Assembly (NCBI RefSeq): GCF_000013865.1
Contig: NC_007948.1
Coordinates: 1,674,001 to 1,738,000 of the forward strand
Direction of reading: 5' to 3'
DNA length: 64,000 nucleotides
Source: Polaromonas sp. JS666
GTDB lineage: Bacteria > Pseudomonadota > Gammaproteobacteria > Burkholderiales > Burkholderiaceae_C
A model generated the notes under the pieces. The model had not been told where the DNA came from and did no database searches. It saw only the letters and a list, made by a program, of their open reading frames with translations. A program made the position numbers and the translations under genes. Of the stretch, positions 1 through 8,570 are shown piece by piece (within the stretch, counting starts at the first letter, position 1; each line of letters begins with the position of its first letter).

Positions 1-883
1 TGGCGTAGCTGAGACGGAAGGCGCGGTCTTTCGGCGTGTCGAGGCCATCGGCATAGTGCAGGGTGGTGAGCAGGCCCGTGGCCGCGTCTCCCTGCGCCTC
101 CAGCGTGCCGTCGGTCAGAAAGCCTGCGCCGTACAGAGGAATCTTGCCCTTGAGGCCGGCGGCGGCATAGTCCTTGACAAACTTGACGGCACCCGCACCC
201 GCAAAAAACGTGTAGACGGCATCGGGCTTCGCCGCGGCGATTTCGGCCAGCAAGGCCTGGAATTCCACCGTCGGGAAAGGCACGCTCAGCTCCTTGGTGA
301 CCTTGCCGCCTTTGGCTTCAAAGCCCTCCTTGAAGCCCTTGACCGACTCCTCGCCGGCTGCATACTTCCAGGTGATGGTGACGGCGCTCTTGTGTTTGCG
401 CTCGGCGGCCACCAGTCCCATGGCGTAGGCCGGTTGCCAGTTGGTGAACGAGGTGCGAAAGATGTTGGGTGCGCACAAAGACCCGGTGATCACGTCTGCC
501 CCCGCATTCGGAATGATGAGCAGGGTCTTGGTGTCTTTCGCCACCTTGGCCATGCCCATGGCAACGCCGGAGTGCACGGTGCCAATCAACACATCCACCT
601 TGTCGCGCTGAACCAGCTTGTTGGCGTTTTCGATGCCCTTGGACGGCTCGGACTCATCGTCGACCTTGAAGAACTCGATCTTCTTGCCGGCGAGCGCGCC
701 ACCCTGTTCCTGCACAAACAGCTTGAAGCCGTTTTCGATGGCCACGCCGAGCTGGGCAAAGGTGCCGGTATAGGGCAGCATCAGGCCGACCTTGATGGTG
801 TCGCTGCTCTGCGCCTGGGCGACTGAGGCAGCGAGCAAGGCACAGGACAGGGCCAAGAGGGAAGGGGTAGAAAGTTTTTTCAT
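1..883 (-). CDS. Branched-chain amino acid-type ABC transporter substrate-binding protein (partial, C-terminus outside window)
   Basis: About 294 codons are visible; the gene runs off the left edge. The protein starts MKKLSTPSLLAL with a signal peptide of about 25 residues ending AQA before QSSD. The mature part begins DTIKVGLMLPYTGTFAQLG, the usual opening of a LivK/Peripla_BP_6 receptor, and contains the family patterns VDVLIGTVHSGVAM and IIPNAGADVITG. It would bind a ligand in the periplasm and deliver it to a Liv-type permease that should lie left of the window. Its place upstream of benzoate-CoA ligase and box genes suggests an aromatic acid ligand such as benzoate; that is inference from context. 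It is transcribed in the same direction as the hydrolase, ligase and boxD genes. Confidence 0.9.
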   Translation of the reverse strand, partial: MKKLSTPSLLALSCALLAASVAQAQSSDTIKVGLMLPYTGTFAQLGVAIENGFKLFVQEQGGALAGKKIEFFKVDDESEPSKGIENANKLVQRDKVDVLIGTVHSGVAMGMAKVAKDTKTLLIIPNAGADVITGSLCAPNIFRTSFTNWQPAYAMGLVAAERKHKSAVTITWKYAAGEESVKGFKEGFEAKGGKVTKELSVPFPTVEFQALLAEIAAAKPDAVYTFFAGAGAVKFVKDYAAAGLKGKIPLYGAGFLTDGTLEAQGDAATGLLTTLHYADGLDTPKDRAFRLSYA

Positions 884-977
884 TGGTATGTCTCCGTTGG
901 ATTGGGCGAATAAGGGGCAAATACAGGGGGCAAGCAAGGGGCGAACGAGGAATGCGGAAAATGCGGGGAATTCGGGT

Positions 978-1820
978 CTACGCCGCAGAGGCGGCAACGC
1001 AGGGGTGTTGATCGATGAATTCCGTGACGGCGCGGATCAATGCTGCAGGCTGGTCGCGATGGGGCGAGTGCCCGCATTGCGCGAGTTCGAGCAGCTGCGT
1101 TTGTGGCAGACGGCGGGCAATGCCGTGGATATGTTCCAGCGTGCCGTATTCGTCGTCCACCCCTTGCACGGCAAGAATCGGGCAGGTGATGGAAGTCAGC
1201 TCGGCCTCGATGGTCCAGTTGGGAAAGCTGGGGTCCAGCCAGATGTCGTTCCACCCTTTGAAGGCGGAATCAACATCGTCGTGGTAGCGCGCCAGTTTCT
1301 CTTTGAGGCCAGTCGTGGCATAGGCTTCGCGGGCGATGCGGATGCTTGCCAGGCCATACTCTTCAACCATCAGGTGGGGAGCGACAACCACCAGGCCCGC
1401 TACCGAGTCTGGAAAGCGCGATGCGTACAGCAATGCAATGGAGCCGCCATCGCTGTGGCCCAGCAGCCAGGGTTTCTCCCTGACGTTCAGTGCTTCCAGC
1501 AGGGCGGGCAGAACCTCGTGTGCCTGTGCGTGCATGAAGTCGGCGTTCCAGCGCTCAGCGGCTGCGCGCGGCGTCGAGCGTCCATAGCCGGGGCGCGAAT
1601 ACACCAGGCCGCGAACATCGGCCGCATCACACAGCGCCTGCGGGAAGTCCTTCCACATGGCCACCGATCCCAGCCCTTCGTGCAAGAACACGATCAGGGG
1701 GCGATCCTGCTTCTCTGCGTTGACCCATTGATGCTCGATACGCACCGGCCGACCTGCCCAGTCGATGTCGACGAATTCGGTGGCGCTCATGGTTGTTTGA
1801 AGTGGCTGCGCTGCACTCAT
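978..1820 (-). CDS. Alpha/beta hydrolase of the box cluster
   Basis: A 280-residue alpha/beta hydrolase fold enzyme. The nucleophile elbow GHSDGG places the catalytic Ser near residue 123, an oxyanion-type stretch FLHEGLGS lies near 45-52, and the His is probably that of CGHSPH near the C-terminus. The start at 1820 overlaps the stop of the ligase gene (ATGA) and has a GGAG about nine bases upstream; a second ATG at 1790 lacks a clear ribosome site. Hydrolases of this type often accompany box genes, where a thioesterase or lactone-hydrolysing housekeeping role has been suggested. The substrate cannot be read from the sequence. Confidence 0.85.
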   Translation of the reverse strand: MSAAQPLQTTMSATEFVDIDWAGRPVRIEHQWVNAEKQDRPLIVFLHEGLGSVAMWKDFPQALCDAADVRGLVYSRPGYGRSTPRAAAERWNADFMHAQAHEVLPALLEALNVREKPWLLGHSDGGSIALLYASRFPDSVAGLVVVAPHLMVEEYGLASIRIAREAYATTGLKEKLARYHDDVDSAFKGWNDIWLDPSFPNWTIEAELTSITCPILAVQGVDDEYGTLEHIHGIARRLPQTQLLELAQCGHSPHRDQPAALIRAVTEFIDQHPCVAASAA

Positions 1821-3397
1821 GCCTTGCGCTCCAGTTCCCGCAAGCGAAAGCGCTGGATTTTTCCCGTTGCCGTTTTCGGCAGTTCGGTCATGAACTCGAT
1901 GAAACGCGGGTACTTGTAGGGCGCGAGCCGCTCTTTCACAAAAGCTTGCAGGGTGGCCTCGTCGACCTGATGGCCTGGTTTGACCACGACAAAGGCCTTC
2001 GTCTTGGTCAAGCCTTTTTCATCTTCCTTGCCGATCACGGCGCACTCCAGCACTGCCGGGTGCTGCACCAGCGTGGCCTCGACCTCGAACGGCGACACAT
2101 AAATGCCGCTGACCTTGAGCATGTCGTCACTGCGGCCCGAGTAGGTGTAAGTGCCGTCGGCGTTGCGCACGTATTTGTCGCCGCTCTTGGTCCACGCACC
2201 CTGAAAGGTCTCGCGCGATTTCTCGCGGTTGCCCCAGTACATGAGTGCCGAACTTGGGCCGTGGATGTAGAGGTCGCCGGTTTCGCCATCGGGCACCGGG
2301 CGGCCGTCGTCGTCCCGCAGCTCGACCTCATACCCTGGCACGGGCCAGCCCGTGGTGCCATAGCGCACCTGTCCCGGGCGGTTGGACAGGAAGATATGCA
2401 GCATTTCGGTCGAACCCAGGCCGTCGATGATCTCGACCCCGAAGTGGGCCGTGAACCGCTCGCCCAGTTCGCTGGGCAAGGCTTCGCCGGCCGAGGAGAC
2501 CAGGCGCAGCGCAATGTCTGTTTTAGCCGGCAGGGCAGGCGAGGCCAGCATGCCGGCAAAACCGGTGGGCGCACCGAAGAATACGGTTGGACGCATGCCG
2601 CCCACCTCGCCGCGCCAGCGTTTGAACGTGGCCTCCGGTGTTGGCCGCTCGGCCATCAGGATCGTGGTGGCGCCCACGCTCAAGGGAAAACTCAGCGCAT
2701 TGCCCAGGCCATAGGCAAAGAAAAGTTTGGCCGCCGAGAAGCAGACATCCTGCTCGGTGAGGCCCAGCACCGGCGTGCCATAGAGCTCGGCGGTCCAGTA
2801 AGGATTGCCGTGGCTGTGCAGCGTGCCTTTGGGTCTACCGGTGGAGCCGGAGGAATAGAGCCAGAAGCCGGGGTCGTCCGGGCTGGTGCCCGCCGGTTCG
2901 GCCAGTGGCGCGTGTTGTTCCATCAAGGTGTCGAGTGCCACGGCGCCCTCGGGCAAGGCCGCGTCCGGGCGTGAGACGATCACGGTTTTGAGCTCGTGGC
3001 CACCCTGGACCATGGCCGCCTGCAGCGTGGGCAGCAAGGCCCCGGACACGATGGCCGCCTGTGCCCGGCTGTGTTGCAGCATGTAGGCGTAGTCGTCGGC
3101 GGTGAGCAGTGTGTTGACGGCCACCGGCACGATGCCGGCGTACATGGCGCCCAGAAAGCTCACCGGCCAGTCGCTGCAGTCGTGCATCAGCAGCAGCACG
3201 CGCTCTTCGCGGCGCACGCCCGAGGCCAGCAGCGCTGCAGCCAGACGGCGAATGTGCCCGGCCAGATCGCCGTAGCTCAGGGTGCCCTGGTCGTCAATGT
3301 AGGCTGGTTTGGCGGGTCGGGCCAGGTTGCGCTCGATCAGGTGGTGGGCAAAGTTAAAGCGCGCGCCGGGCGGCGCGACGGGGAGGGTGGGGGTCAA
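1817..3397 (-). CDS. bclA: Benzoate-CoA ligase
   Basis: A 526-residue adenylate-forming enzyme that activates benzoate with ATP and CoA to benzoyl-CoA, the entry step of the box pathway. Visible motifs are the P-loop YSSGSTGRPKGT, the A5 motif GLGSTEM, the hinge YSGRSDDMLKVSG and the C-terminal catalytic Lys in KTATGKIQRF. The open frame extends further upstream, but the likely start is TTG at 3397: it has an AAGGAGA ribosome site six bases ahead and gives the family length. Its end overlaps the hydrolase start by four bases, so the two are probably translationally coupled. The related 2-aminobenzoate and 4-hydroxybenzoate ligases cannot be fully excluded, but the box context makes benzoate by far the best guess. 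Confidence 0.93.
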   Translation of the reverse strand: MTPTLPVAPPGARFNFAHHLIERNLARPAKPAYIDDQGTLSYGDLAGHIRRLAAALLASGVRREERVLLLMHDCSDWPVSFLGAMYAGIVPVAVNTLLTADDYAYMLQHSRAQAAIVSGALLPTLQAAMVQGGHELKTVIVSRPDAALPEGAVALDTLMEQHAPLAEPAGTSPDDPGFWLYSSGSTGRPKGTLHSHGNPYWTAELYGTPVLGLTEQDVCFSAAKLFFAYGLGNALSFPLSVGATTILMAERPTPEATFKRWRGEVGGMRPTVFFGAPTGFAGMLASPALPAKTDIALRLVSSAGEALPSELGERFTAHFGVEIIDGLGSTEMLHIFLSNRPGQVRYGTTGWPVPGYEVELRDDDGRPVPDGETGDLYIHGPSSALMYWGNREKSRETFQGAWTKSGDKYVRNADGTYTYSGRSDDMLKVSGIYVSPFEVEATLVQHPAVLECAVIGKEDEKGLTKTKAFVVVKPGHQVDEATLQAFVKERLAPYKYPRFIEFMTELPKTATGKIQRFRLRELERKA

Positions 3398-3435
3398 GTC
3401 TGTCTCCTTGATTTTTGCAGGGCAGTCGGCGGTGC

Positions 3436-4992
3436 TTAGAGGGTTTTGAGCACGGCGGTGCTGGCTTGCACCGCGCTGCGGCGGTGGTAGAAGTTCAGGG
3501 CACGCACGCCACCGAGTTCCTCTCCGCCGCCCGCGCGCCCGGGGCCACCGTGGAGCGACTGCGGCATCACATTGCCATGGCCGGTGTGCAGTTGCGCCAC
3601 ATCGGGCGAGATCACATGCACGCGGCCGTGGCTGTCGGCCAGCTCCAGCGCGGTGGCGGCCAGCGCGGCCGGGTCGCTGCCATAGAGCGAGGCCACCAGC
3701 GAGCCGTGGCCGCGACGCACCAGAGTGAGCGCGTGAGCCATGTCGCTGGCGGCATGGCGATAAGGCATCAGGGTGGCCACCGGGCCAAACACTTCGGTGT
3801 CGTGGATGCGGTCCGCCGCGTCGGCATCGCGGGCGCCCAACAGCGTGGGCCCGACACAGCAAGCCACGGCGGGGTCGGCATCGACCAGCGCGTGCGTGCT
3901 GCCATCGTGCAGCAGCTCGGCTTGGGTTTGCAGGTGGGCCAGGCCCTCGCGGACGCTGGCCAGCTGCGCGCGGTTAACCAGCGCGCCCATGCGAACGGTT
4001 TCATTGCGCGGGTTGCCGACAACGGTTTTGGACAGGCGCGCGGCGATCGCCTCGGCCACCGGGCCATACAGGTCCTCGGGGACGAAGACGCGGCGAATCG
4101 CGGTGCATTTCTGGCCTGATTTGACCGTCATCTCGCGCACCACTTCCTTGACCAGCAAATCGAAGGCGGCGCTGCCAGCGGCTTCACCGGGCAGCAGCAG
4201 GGCCGAGTTGAGGCTGTCCGCTTCGATGTTGACGCGCACCGAGCGTTGCGTCACGGCGGGATGCGAGCGGATCACGGCTGCTGTTTCTGCCGATCCGGTG
4301 AACGACACGACGTCAAAAGGTTGCAGCGCGTCCATCAGGCCCGCAGAGCTGCCGCACACGACCGACAGTGCGCCGGCCGGGAAGATGCCGGCCTCGACCA
4401 CGTCCTGCACCATGCGCTGGGTGAGCCAGGCTGTGGTGGTGGCGGGCTTGACGATCACCGGCACGCCGGACAGCAGCGCGGGCGCCGCCTTTTCCCACAG
4501 GCCCCAGCTCGGAAAGTTGAAGGCGTTGATGAACAGGGCGATGCCCCGCGTGGGCGTCAGCACATGTTGCGACTGGAACAGGTCTTCCTTGCCCAGCCGA
4601 GTCATCTCGCCGTCGAGCAGAAAGCGGCGGTCGCCCAGTGAGTCGCCGAGTTTTGCGTAGTTGCCGAGCGTGAAGATGCCGCCGTCGATGTCCACCGTCG
4701 AGTCGTTCTTGACGGTGCCGCTGTTGGCCGTGGCGATGTCATAGTAGGCATCGCGGTTCGCCTGCAGCACCTTGACGGCGGCGGCCAGCATCGCGGCGCG
4801 CTCGCGGTAGGTCAGGCGCTGCAGCGCTGCGCGGCCCTGCTCGCGTGCAAACGCAAAGCCTGCCGCGAGATCAAGCCCGGTGGCGTCCACGCGGACCAGC
4901 TCGGTGCCGAGGGTGGGGTCGAACAGGGGCGTGCCGGCGCCGCTACCGGCCTGCCAGCGGCCGCCGAGGAAGTTGGAAATCAGTTCAGTCAT
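3436..4992 (-). CDS. boxD: 3,4-dehydroadipyl-CoA semialdehyde dehydrogenase (BoxD type)
   Basis: A 518-residue aldehyde dehydrogenase. It oxidises the semialdehyde produced by BoxC to 3,4-dehydroadipyl-CoA acid, using NADP in characterised homologues. The general base Glu is in NIEADSL (about residue 257) and the nucleophile Cys in [11 protein letters not shown] (about residue 296). The N-terminal half resembles PaaZ/PaaN-type dehydrogenases, but there is no fused hydratase domain. The start ATG at 4992 begins [11 protein letters not shown]; upstream codons in the same frame fall in an interspersed repeat and are not coding. It is transcribed leftward with the ligase, 38 bases apart. Confidence 0.92.
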   Translation of the reverse strand: MTELISNFLGGRWQAGSGAGTPLFDPTLGTELVRVDATGLDLAAGFAFAREQGRAALQRLTYRERAAMLAAAVKVLQANRDAYYDIATANSGTVKNDSTVDIDGGIFTLGNYAKLGDSLGDRRFLLDGEMTRLGKEDLFQSQHVLTPTRGIALFINAFNFPSWGLWEKAAPALLSGVPVIVKPATTTAWLTQRMVQDVVEAGIFPAGALSVVCGSSAGLMDALQPFDVVSFTGSAETAAVIRSHPAVTQRSVRVNIEADSLNSALLLPGEAAGSAAFDLLVKEVVREMTVKSGQKCTAIRRVFVPEDLYGPVAEAIAARLSKTVVGNPRNETVRMGALVNRAQLASVREGLAHLQTQAELLHDGSTHALVDADPAVACCVGPTLLGARDADAADRIHDTEVFGPVATLMPYRHAASDMAHALTLVRRGHGSLVASLYGSDPAALAATALELADSHGRVHVISPDVAQLHTGHGNVMPQSLHGGPGRAGGGEELGGVRALNFYHRRSAVQASTAVLKTL

Positions 4993-5029
4993 GCAATTCT
5001 TTCGTGAGGAGTAATCGTGACGCCGCCGG

Positions 5030-5183
5030 GCCGCCCCAAGGGAAATTAGCCCCCAAGGGGCTGGAGCCTGCGGCTCCGAACCTGCCTGCGCAGGTTTGGA
5101 CAGGCGACAGAGGCGAAGCATCTGGCGAGCCGCGGCCTGCAAGGCCTCGCGCAGCACACGAAGTGGCAAGCGTGGGGGCCATA
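5030..5183. repeat. Comamonadaceae interspersed repeat between boxD and the DUF4863 gene
   Basis: This intergenic stretch has the composition and phrases of a repeat seen between genes in many Comamonadaceae. Read on the minus strand it contains GCCCCCACGCTTGCCACTTC followed by GTGTGCTGCGC. A second copy is at 21430-21512 on the plus strand. It contains GC-rich palindromes (AGCCCCCAAGGGGCT; GGAGCCTGCGGCTCC) and may act as a transcription attenuator or insulator. No coding function is seen. Confidence 0.55.
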
Positions 5184-5648
5184 TCAGCGGGTAAATTCAA
5201 TGCGGCCCTCGGGCAGCAGGTAAAGCACGAGGGCGCGGCCGCTGGATACGGTGGGCCGGTGCGCGCTGCCCGGCGGGTAGACCAGCCAGCCAGCCGGGTG
5301 GCCATCAAACTGCGCATCGCCTTCGATCGGCATGATCAGGTCGATCTCGCCATTCGGATGGCTGTGGTGTGGCCCGGCGATGTCTTTCATGTCGACCACG
5401 TCGACCGAGAAACCGTGCAGGTCGGCGGAGGGTTTGAAGATGCGGCCGTAGCGGATGCCGCCGCCTTCGCGGTCACACAGCCAGCCCTCGGCAACCCCGG
5501 TTTCGCAGGCCTGTTTCAGGCGCTCGTAGGTGATACTGCCGGGGCCGTGTTCGGCATTCAGCCAGGCTTGCAGGCTGGCATCAAGAGGGCGCCCGGCCAG
5601 TTGAACCGTGAGTTCTGCGATGTTTTCTTGAAAGTGTGTGGGTGACAT
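5184..5648 (-). CDS. DUF4863 (PnbB-like) family protein
   Basis: A 154-residue soluble protein of the DUF4863 family. The family includes the 4-hydroxylaminobenzoate lyase PnbB, and members recur beside box genes. A cupin-like core is suggested by GPHHSHPNGEIDL, a later PPGSAHRPTV and the final strand LVLYLLPEGRIEF; the His residues could hold a metal. The start at 5648 (MSPTHF) is preferred because GGAG sits six bases ahead; MDMSPTHF at 5654 is possible. The gene lies between boxD and the divergent boxR promoter, so it is probably co-regulated with them. Its role in benzoate breakdown is unknown. Confidence 0.75.
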   Translation of the reverse strand: MSPTHFQENIAELTVQLAGRPLDASLQAWLNAEHGPGSITYERLKQACETGVAEGWLCDREGGGIRYGRIFKPSADLHGFSVDVVDMKDIAGPHHSHPNGEIDLIMPIEGDAQFDGHPAGWLVYPPGSAHRPTVSSGRALVLYLLPEGRIEFTR

Positions 5649-5733
5649 GTCCATCTCCGTGCTTGCAACTGCGCCGCGTTCAGGTGTAATATGAATTATT
5701 GTGCAAGACGAACAATAAATCTTCGAAAATCCC
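5649..5733. promoter_or_regulatory. Divergent boxR / catabolic-operon control region
   Basis: Eighty-five bases separate the minus-strand catabolic operon from boxR. At 5692-5717 is an inverted pair of ATTATTGT and ACAATAA arms around GCAAGACGA, which includes a TGCA tetranucleotide. BzdR/BoxR operators described in Azoarcus carry TGCA elements, so this is a candidate operator. The match is short and no footprint is implied. Confidence 0.4.
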
Positions 5734-6732
5734 ATGTCAAGCAATATATTGCATCAATCAGGGTTAACACTTAGCGAAGTGGCCACTGACTTTGAACCGG
5801 TGAAGACCGAGGCCGCGCAGCTGGATGGTGGGGCGGCGGCGGGTAAAAACCCGTTTCTGGTGGCGCTGGGGCGGCGGGTGGCGGCCTTGCGCGCGCGCCG
5901 CGGGCTCACGCGCAAGGCGGTGGCCCTGGCCGCCGATGTGTCCGAGCGCCACCTCGCCAACCTGGAATATGGCCTGGGTAACGCCTCAATACTGGTCCTG
6001 CTGCAGGTGGCCGGTGCGCTTCAGTGTTCCCTGGCCGAAATCATTGGCGACCGCACCACCACCTCGCCCGAGTGGTTGATGATCCGCGAGCTGCTCGAGC
6101 AGCGTGATGACGCGACGCTCAGGCGCGTGCGCATCGTGATCGGCGAAATGCTGGGAACCGGCGGCGGCAATGTCATACGCAGTCCGCGTATTGCATTGAT
6201 TGGGCTGCGTGGCGCCGGCAAGTCCTCGCTGGGGCAGTTGTTGGCCGACGACCTGGGGTTCCCGTTTGTTGAACTGAGCCGGGAAATTGAAAAATTCGCG
6301 GGCTGCAGCGTGTCGGAAATCCAGGCGCTCTACGGCATGAACGCCTACCGCCGCTACGAGCGGCGCGCCCTGGAGGAAACCATCCAGATCTATCCGGAGG
6401 CGGTGATCGCCACGCCGGGCGGGCTGGTGTCGGATCCGGCGACGTTTAACCTTTTATTGAGCCATTGCACGACGGTCTGGCTGCAGGCCACGCCCGAGGA
6501 CCACATGCGGCGGGTGATGGAGCAGGGAGACCTGCGCCCCATGGCCAACAGCAAGGAGGCGATGGAAGACCTGAAAGACATCCTGGCCGGTCGGGCACCT
6601 TTTTATTCCAAGGCGGAGTTCACCGTGAACACCAGCGCGCAGCCCCTGCTGCCGACTTCTGCTGCGCTGCGCGAACTGGTTCGCAATGCCCTTGACCTCC
6701 CGCTGGATGAAAAAATCAGGAAACATGCATAA
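5734..6732 (+). CDS. boxR: BoxR/BzdR-type regulator: XRE helix-turn-helix fused to a shikimate kinase-like domain
   Basis: A 332-residue repressor of the BzdR/BoxR family. Residues about 43-103 form an XRE helix-turn-helix (LGRRVAALRARRGLTRKAVA, then SERHLANLEYG). A linker follows, then a shikimate kinase-like effector domain from about 150 with the Walker A motif GLRGAGKSS at 157-165. In characterised members benzoyl-CoA binds the C-terminal domain and releases the repressor from the box promoters. The gene sits between the two halves of the cluster it should control. The kinase fold is thought to be used for sensing rather than catalysis. Confidence 0.93.
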   Translation: MSSNILHQSGLTLSEVATDFEPVKTEAAQLDGGAAAGKNPFLVALGRRVAALRARRGLTRKAVALAADVSERHLANLEYGLGNASILVLLQVAGALQCSLAEIIGDRTTTSPEWLMIRELLEQRDDATLRRVRIVIGEMLGTGGGNVIRSPRIALIGLRGAGKSSLGQLLADDLGFPFVELSREIEKFAGCSVSEIQALYGMNAYRRYERRALEETIQIYPEAVIATPGGLVSDPATFNLLLSHCTTVWLQATPEDHMRRVMEQGDLRPMANSKEAMEDLKDILAGRAPFYSKAEFTVNTSAQPLLPTSAALRELVRNALDLPLDEKIRKHA

Positions 6733-6738
6733 AAGTGC

Positions 6739-6768
6739 TTGACGTCTTTCTGTTATAGGCATTATTAT
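6739..6768 (+). promoter_or_regulatory. Sigma70-type promoter upstream of boxC
   Basis: TTGACG at 6739-6744 and TATTAT at 6763-6768 are separated by 18 bases, directly behind the boxR stop and about 50 bases ahead of the boxC start. Two TGCA elements (6726 and near 6798) flank it and could be BoxR contacts. The promoter would drive boxC, boxB and boxA. Confidence 0.55.
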
Positions 6769-6820
6769 TCGTGTATGAATTCTGGTTCCTGCACTATTTT
6801 GCTTATTTTGAGGAGATGAT

Positions 6821-8479
6821 GTGAACATTGACACTCGCGTTGACTATCAAACCAACCCCGGTCGCTATAAACACTGGGCACTGAAGTTTGAAGGGCCCGT
6901 CGCCACGCTGACGGCTGACTTTGACGAAAACGCAGGCCTGCGACCTGGCTACAAGCTCAAGCTCAACAGCTACGACCTTGGCGTTGATATTGAGCTCAAT
7001 GATGCGATCAACCGCATTCGCTTCGAGCATCCGGAAGTCCGCACGGTGGTGGTGACCAGTGCCAAGGAGAAGGTCTTCTGCTCTGGCGCCAACATTTTCA
7101 TGCTGGGTGTCAGCAGCCACTCCTGGAAGGTGAACTTCTGCAAATTCACCAACGAAACCCGCAACGGCCTGGAAGACTCCTCCAAATACAGCGGCCTGAA
7201 GTTCCTGGCCGCCGTCAATGGCGCATGTGCCGGTGGTGGCTATGAACTGGCGCTGGCCTGCGACGAAATCATCTTGGTGGATGACCGCTCCAGCGCGGTG
7301 AGCCTGCCCGAGGTGCCGCTGCTGGGCGTGCTGCCCGGCACCGGCGGCCTGACACGCGTCACCGACAAGAAGCATGTGCGCCACGACCTGGCCGATCTGT
7401 TCTGTACCAGCGTCGAAGGCGTGCGCGGCCAGAAGGCCAAGGACTGGCGCCTGGTGGACGACATCGCCAAGCCGCAGGTCTTTGCCCAGAAGGTGCGCGA
7501 GCGGGCGCTTGAATTGGCCGCCACCAGCGACCGGCCGGCCGATGGCAAAGGTGTCATGCTGTCACCGGTGGCGTGCGTGCTCGAGGCAGATGCACTGCGC
7601 TACCCGAATGTGACGGTCGAAATTGACCGCGCCAAGCGTACCGCCACCTGGACCGTCAAGGGCCCCACGGGTGCCCAGCCCACCGACGTGGCCGGCATCG
7701 AGGCCGCGGGCGCAGCCTGGTACCCGTTGCAGATGGCGCGCGAACTGGAAGATGCCATCCTGCAAATGCGCACCAACGAGCTGGACATTGGCACCTGGTT
7801 GATCGAGACCCAGGGCGATCCGGCTGCGGTGCTGGCAATGGACGCCACCTTGCTGGCCCATCAGAACCACTGGCTGGTGCGTGAAACGATTGGTTTGCTG
7901 CGCCGCACGTTCAGCCGTCTGGATGTGTCGTCGCGCAGCCTGTTTGCGCTGATCGAGCCAGGTTCCTGCTTTGCCGGTACCTTCCTGGAGCTGGCCCTGG
8001 CCTGCGACCGCAGCTACCACCTGGCGCTGCCCGACGACGAGTCTGGTGCGCCGAAGATCACCGTGGGCGAGGTCAACTTCAGCCTGTACCCGATGGTGAC
8101 GGAACAGAGCCGCCTGGGCCGCCGTTTCTACAACGAGCAACCCGCGCTGGACGCTGTGCGCGCCAGCATGGGCCAGCCACTCGATGCCGACGCCGCGTTC
8201 GCCCTCGGCCTGGTCACGTCCAACCCGGACGACATCGACTGGACCGACGAAGTACGTATTGCCGTCGAAGAGCGCGTGTCGATGTCGCCCGATGCCCTCA
8301 CCGGCATGGAGGCCAACCTGCGCTTCAACGGCCCTGAAAACATGTTCACCCGTGTCTTCGGGCGACTCACCGCCTGGCAGAACTGGATCTTCCAACGCCC
8401 CAACGCCGTCGGCGAAAAGGGCGCCCTGAAGGTCTATGGCAAAGGCGACAAGGCCCAGTTCGACTGGAACCGCGTCTAG
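6821..8479 (+). CDS. boxC: Benzoyl-CoA-dihydrodiol lyase BoxC
   Basis: A 552-residue member of the crotonase superfamily. BoxC opens the ring of 2,3-epoxybenzoyl-CoA with water, giving 3,4-dehydroadipyl-CoA semialdehyde and formate. The crotonase pattern is visible twice: KVFCSGANIFMLG with AAVNGACAGGGYELALACDE in the N-terminal half, and a second, modified segment SCFAGTFLELALACDR after residue 380. The length matches the family. The start is GTG at 6821 with GAGGAG about six bases upstream; the ATGATG just before it runs into a stop. boxB follows after about 90 bases. Confidence 0.95.
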   Translation: MNIDTRVDYQTNPGRYKHWALKFEGPVATLTADFDENAGLRPGYKLKLNSYDLGVDIELNDAINRIRFEHPEVRTVVVTSAKEKVFCSGANIFMLGVSSHSWKVNFCKFTNETRNGLEDSSKYSGLKFLAAVNGACAGGGYELALACDEIILVDDRSSAVSLPEVPLLGVLPGTGGLTRVTDKKHVRHDLADLFCTSVEGVRGQKAKDWRLVDDIAKPQVFAQKVRERALELAATSDRPADGKGVMLSPVACVLEADALRYPNVTVEIDRAKRTATWTVKGPTGAQPTDVAGIEAAGAAWYPLQMARELEDAILQMRTNELDIGTWLIETQGDPAAVLAMDATLLAHQNHWLVRETIGLLRRTFSRLDVSSRSLFALIEPGSCFAGTFLELALACDRSYHLALPDDESGAPKITVGEVNFSLYPMVTEQSRLGRRFYNEQPALDAVRASMGQPLDADAAFALGLVTSNPDDIDWTDEVRIAVEERVSMSPDALTGMEANLRFNGPENMFTRVFGRLTAWQNWIFQRPNAVGEKGALKVYGKGDKAQFDWNRV

Positions 8480-8570
8480 ACACACCAGCTCTCGTTGTGC
8501 GGCGCGAGTCCGGGTGGCGCACCGCAACCGAATCCATCCCCCGAATCAGCCTTGTTTTTTGGAGACCATG

